Source: Saonia flava
Lineage (GTDB): Bacteria > Bacteroidota > Bacteroidia > Flavobacteriales > Flavobacteriaceae
DNA length: 64,000 bases
Direction: 5' to 3'
Assembly: GCF_011927795.1 (NCBI RefSeq)
Contig: NZ_JAATJJ010000001.1
Span: forward strand, 1,799,062 to 1,863,061
Under the pieces are notes generated by a model. It was not told the origin of the DNA and did not search any database. It saw only the letters and a list, made by a program, of their open reading frames with translations. This document shows, piece by piece, positions 61,461 through 64,000 of the stretch (its first letter is position 1; each line of letters begins with the position of its first letter). The position numbers and the translations under genes were made by a program.

Positions 61461-61898
61461 ATGAGGGGTTTTTGGAGTATTTTATTTGGACTTATTCTAC
61501 TATCTTGTAATAGTGATAGGACCAATCGAAATCCCTATTTACAAGAAATAGGTTTTAGGTTTGACGCGAACCTCAACCTCCCTCTTTACAGTCCGTTGAC
61601 CAATACCGGAAATGCAGTTTATATTGGTAATCAAACCGTGGGCACACGTGGGGTTTTTGTAATTAATACAGGCTTTAATGTATTTAGGGCTTTTGAGGCC
61701 AGTTGTCCCAATCATGCACCCAATTCATGTTCTACAATGGAGCTTAATGGCCAAACTGCAATTTGCGGTTGTGATGAGTATGAATATAGTCTTTTCACGG
61801 GCCAGCAATTGAACCGTCCTGATGATGGTAATCGATATTATGATATGTTGGAATATCATACAACTTTTAGTGGCAGTGTGGTTACCATTTCCAACTAA
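61461..61898 (+). CDS. Degenerate Rieske-like lipoprotein
   Basis: 145 residues: SPII signal (LILLSC, Cys16) and a small beta-rich domain with a Rieske-like site, CPNH (about 82-85) and CGCDEYEYS (about 101-109). Genuine Rieske proteins have C-x-H and C-x2-H; here the first site is C-x2-H and the second His is replaced, so a normal [2Fe-2S] cluster with two His ligands is not possible. Six Cys in the mature part could form disulphides. It precedes the aldo/keto reductase by 21 bp, perhaps in one transcript. Function unknown. Confidence 0.72.
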   Translation: MRGFWSILFGLILLSCNSDRTNRNPYLQEIGFRFDANLNLPLYSPLTNTGNAVYIGNQTVGTRGVFVINTGFNVFRAFEASCPNHAPNSCSTMELNGQTAICGCDEYEYSLFTGQQLNRPDDGNRYYDMLEYHTTFSGSVVTISN

Positions 61899-61919
61899 AC
61901 AAAAAAAACAACCTTACTA

Positions 61920-62906
61920 ATGAATTATAGAAAACTAGGCAAAACAAATTTTAATGTGTCAGAAATATCCCTTGGGACTTGGCAAGTAGGCGGAAAATGG
62001 GGCTCTGGTTTTGATGATATTTTGGCTGAAAAAATAATCAATGAAGCTATAGATTCTGGTATTAATTTTATTGATACTGCCGATGTTTACGAAGCTGGTT
62101 TAAGTGAAGCCGCTGTTGGTAGGGTTGTACGTTCCAGAAGCGAAGAAGTTTTCGTGGCGACTAAGTGTGGACGACAAATAAATCCTCATATTAATGAAAA
62201 TTATACTCCAAAGGTATTACGCCAATATGTAGAGGATAGTCTTAAAAATACAGGATTGGAATGCTTGGACCTTATTCAATTACATTGTCCGCCAACAGAA
62301 GTTTATTATCGTCCGGAAATCTTTGAGCTATTTGACAGACTTAAGAATGAAGGGAAAATAAAAAACTTAGGCATAAGTGTGGAAAAAGTTGAAGAAGCCC
62401 TAAAAGGAATGGAATTCTCTAACGTTACCACTGTACAAATCATCTTTAACATGTTCCGTCAACGTCCCTCAGAAAAATTCTTCGAGGAAGCTAAGAAAAA
62501 AGATGTGGGCATTATTGTTAGAGTACCTCTCGCAAGTGGGTTGCTTACCGGAAAATTTTCAGCAGATACTCAGTTTGAAAAAGATGATCACCGATTTTTT
62601 AACCGTGAAGGAGCTGCTTTTGACAAAGGGGAAACCTTTTCTGGTATTCCCTATGAAATAGGATTAAAAGCTGTTGAAGAACTTAAAGTTGTATTTCCAA
62701 ATACTCAAAATCTTGCCCCATTTGCCTTAAGATGGATTCTAAACCACCCAGAAATAAGTTGTATTATCCCTGGTGCATCTAGAAAAGAACATTTACTCTC
62801 TAATAGTACGGCAATGGATTTAGGTTCATTGACCAAGGAACAAAACCGAGCAATTGATGCTATTTATAAAAAACATATTAAGCCTTATGTACATCAATTG
62901 TGGTAA
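61920..62906 (+). CDS. Aldo/keto reductase
   Basis: 328 residues with the (beta/alpha)8 AKR fold. The catalytic tetrad is visible: Asp in FIDTADVYEAG with the Tyr, Lys in VATKCGRQ and His in LIQLHCPP. NADPH-binding elements include the C-terminal IIPGASRKEHL. No signal peptide. The family reduces aldehydes and ketones; substrate unknown. A terminator lies 8 bp after the stop, shared with the convergent receptor gene. Confidence 0.92.
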   Translation: MNYRKLGKTNFNVSEISLGTWQVGGKWGSGFDDILAEKIINEAIDSGINFIDTADVYEAGLSEAAVGRVVRSRSEEVFVATKCGRQINPHINENYTPKVLRQYVEDSLKNTGLECLDLIQLHCPPTEVYYRPEIFELFDRLKNEGKIKNLGISVEKVEEALKGMEFSNVTTVQIIFNMFRQRPSEKFFEEAKKKDVGIIVRVPLASGLLTGKFSADTQFEKDDHRFFNREGAAFDKGETFSGIPYEIGLKAVEELKVVFPNTQNLAPFALRWILNHPEISCIIPGASRKEHLLSNSTAMDLGSLTKEQNRAIDAIYKKHIKPYVHQLW

Positions 62907-62913
62907 AAAAATA

Positions 62914-62940
62914 GCCCCACAAAACTGTGAGGCCACTTTT
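62914..62940. terminator. Terminator between convergent genes
   Basis: GCCCCACA / TGTGAGGC form an 8-bp stem with a 4-base loop. On the minus strand it is complete (one G-U pair) and followed by TATTTTTTT; on the plus strand one mismatch, followed by Ts. Confidence 0.8.
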
Positions 62941-62955
62941 AATTAAACACTTATT

Positions 62956-64000
62956 TTAAAAATTTATGGTTGCTCCCAACAAAAAATTGGTTCCAGCTTG
63001 CGGATAATAACCCGCTCCTTCAATTGTTGTTGTAGCATTAGGGTCTGACCATGTATCATCAAACGTATAAAAATATCCATTCGAGATATATTCTTTGTTT
63101 AATATGTTGTTGACCAATCCAGAAAGCACAATGTTCTTAATAAAGGAATTCGTTTCAATTACATACTGAATGTTAAGGTCGGTTTGGGAATAAGCATCCA
63201 ATACCGAGCCTTCAGAATCTATATTCCCCATATATTGTTTACCCACAAATTTACTAAACAAAGAAAATTGTAAGTTTGGAGAAGGCAAATAGCTTAACAT
63301 ATTCCCAGCAACAAAACTTGGTGAAAAAGAAATATTGGTATTTCCTAAATTTTGAAGCACCCCATCTCTTTGAAAAACAAAATCTTTATTCTTATTTGTA
63401 CTTAAAGCAACATTAGGTTTCAATATAAACTTGTCCCCCAAATTTATATTGGCATCAACTTCCAAACCCATTCTATAACTATCTCCCACATTTGCCCTAA
63501 GTGGTGCGCCAACATCATTTAACTCACCCGTTAAAACTAACTGGTCTTTATAGTTCATATAATAAACATTAGTGTTTATTTGTGTATCGGAAGAAACATA
63601 ACGCCAGCCCAGCTCAAAATCATTTAATTTTTCTGATTTAGGGTTGCCACTTTCATAATCATTTCTATTGGGTTCCCTATTGGCTACAGCATATGAAAAA
63701 TAGAAATTGTTGTTTTTATTGGCGTCAAAAGTTATACCCGCCTTTGGATTAAAAAAATTAAAGGTATCATCTACTAAACCTGTTTCATCTCCATTAGCAC
63801 TATACCCTACTGTTCTATATTGAAGGTCCCCAAAAAGACTCCACTGTCCATCCAATTTATAATTTGCTTTGGTGTATAGGTTAAAATCCGTTTTCTTGGA
63901 GTCATCATCATAATACCTATCCCTAATTTCACCGTTTCCGGCGTAGCGCGCCCAAATAACCTCTCCAAAATGAGCTCCCTCGTAGGTGTTCCATCCTCCA
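62956..64000 (-). CDS. TonB-dependent receptor, C-terminal part (5' end outside the window)
   Basis: The frame is open from the stop at 62956 to the right edge (about 347 codons), so the N-terminus and plug lie beyond. What is visible is beta-barrel sequence: amphipathic, aromatic-rich strands such as WSLFGDLQYRTVGYS, FNPKAGITFDANKNN, FELGWRYVSSDTQINTNVYYMNY and the terminal strand TNFLLGATINF, ending in the aromatic residue required for outer-membrane assembly. FSYAVANREPNRNDYE is characteristic of TonB-dependent receptors for siderophores or cofactors. A terminator follows. It is unrelated in detail to the receptor at 24-27 kb. Confidence 0.88.
   Translation of the reverse strand, partial: GGWNTYEGAHFGEVIWARYAGNGEIRDRYYDDDSKKTDFNLYTKANYKLDGQWSLFGDLQYRTVGYSANGDETGLVDDTFNFFNPKAGITFDANKNNNFYFSYAVANREPNRNDYESGNPKSEKLNDFELGWRYVSSDTQINTNVYYMNYKDQLVLTGELNDVGAPLRANVGDSYRMGLEVDANINLGDKFILKPNVALSTNKNKDFVFQRDGVLQNLGNTNISFSPSFVAGNMLSYLPSPNLQFSLFSKFVGKQYMGNIDSEGSVLDAYSQTDLNIQYVIETNSFIKNIVLSGLVNNILNKEYISNGYFYTFDDTWSDPNATTTIEGAGYYPQAGTNFLLGATINF

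Noticed and set aside
1-64000. tRNA, rRNA, insertion sequences, phage genes or riboswitches
   Set aside because: None recognised: gaps are short, and no transposase, integrase, tRNA-like cloverleaf or known riboswitch core was found by reading.

Overview
The window is an AT-rich bacterial chromosome segment from a member of the Bacteroidota, almost certainly Flavobacteriaceae. The evidence is the lineage-typical gene content: type IX secretion (T9SS) C-terminal sorting domains, TonB-dependent receptors with a carboxypeptidase-regulatory N-terminus, DUF4296/DUF4271/DUF3098/DUF3127 proteins, a SemiSWEET, many small SPII lipoproteins, and -7 promoter elements of the TAnnTTTG type. There are no rRNA, tRNA, IS, phage or CRISPR features that I can see. 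Coding density is very high and no gene-free stretch exceeds 300 bases; the longest are about 170-195 bases.

Layout. 1-8.4 kb: a large surface lipoprotein (metallophosphoesterase + kinase-like segment + probable barrel, cut by the window edge), an HD-domain protein fused to a Pycsar-effector-like membrane domain, a GAF protein, a second metallophosphoesterase and a TonB protein. 8.5-12.5 kb: a four-gene operon (GntP/DsdX-type permease, RidA, fold-III PLP enzyme, M19 dipeptidase) that reads as D-amino-acid/D-dipeptide salvage. 12.6-17.3 kb: a secreted unknown protein, a penicillin-acylase-type lipoprotein and an MsbA-like ABC exporter. 17.3-20.9 kb: a leftward run with ferredoxin, NifU-C and Mrp (Fe-S assembly), an alkyltransferase-like DNA repair protein without the catalytic Cys, a LysE exporter and TrmB.

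21-31 kb is the most unusual region. A PhoB/PhoR-like two-component pair is divergent from a TonB-dependent receptor, with 11-bp-phased TAACA direct repeats between them that resemble a Pho box. Downstream of the receptor lie a lipoprotein made of three near-identical 309-residue repeats and two ~100-residue proteins that consist only of a signal peptide plus a T9SS sorting domain.

31-45 kb is mostly housekeeping: LuxE-like adenylation protein, TyrS, epimerase, DUF4296, dihydroorotase, dolichol-phosphate-mannose-synthase-like enzyme, GT39 membrane glycosyltransferase, DUF4271-HemD, saccharopine dehydrogenase-like enzyme with an Lrp regulator, ferritin, zinc peptidase and alanine dehydrogenase. 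45-54 kb: SemiSWEET, LeuS, a secreted DinB fusion, and an envelope/tRNA operon (FtsX, DUF3098, UppP, TruB) in which two genes start with TTG. 54-64 kb: Tag glycosylase, TPR protein, Aat, DUF3127, a membrane-anchored methyltransferase, an orphan sensor kinase, HIT protein, an SdpI/SdpR pair with a visible operator, GreA, a degenerate Rieske-like lipoprotein, an aldo/keto reductase and the C-terminal part of another TonB-dependent receptor cut by the right edge.

No complete known defence or mobile system is present. The best candidates for undescribed biology are the PhoB-linked receptor/triplicated-lipoprotein/mini-T9SS locus, the HD-PycTM fusion, and the surface phosphoesterase with an embedded kinase-like motif.
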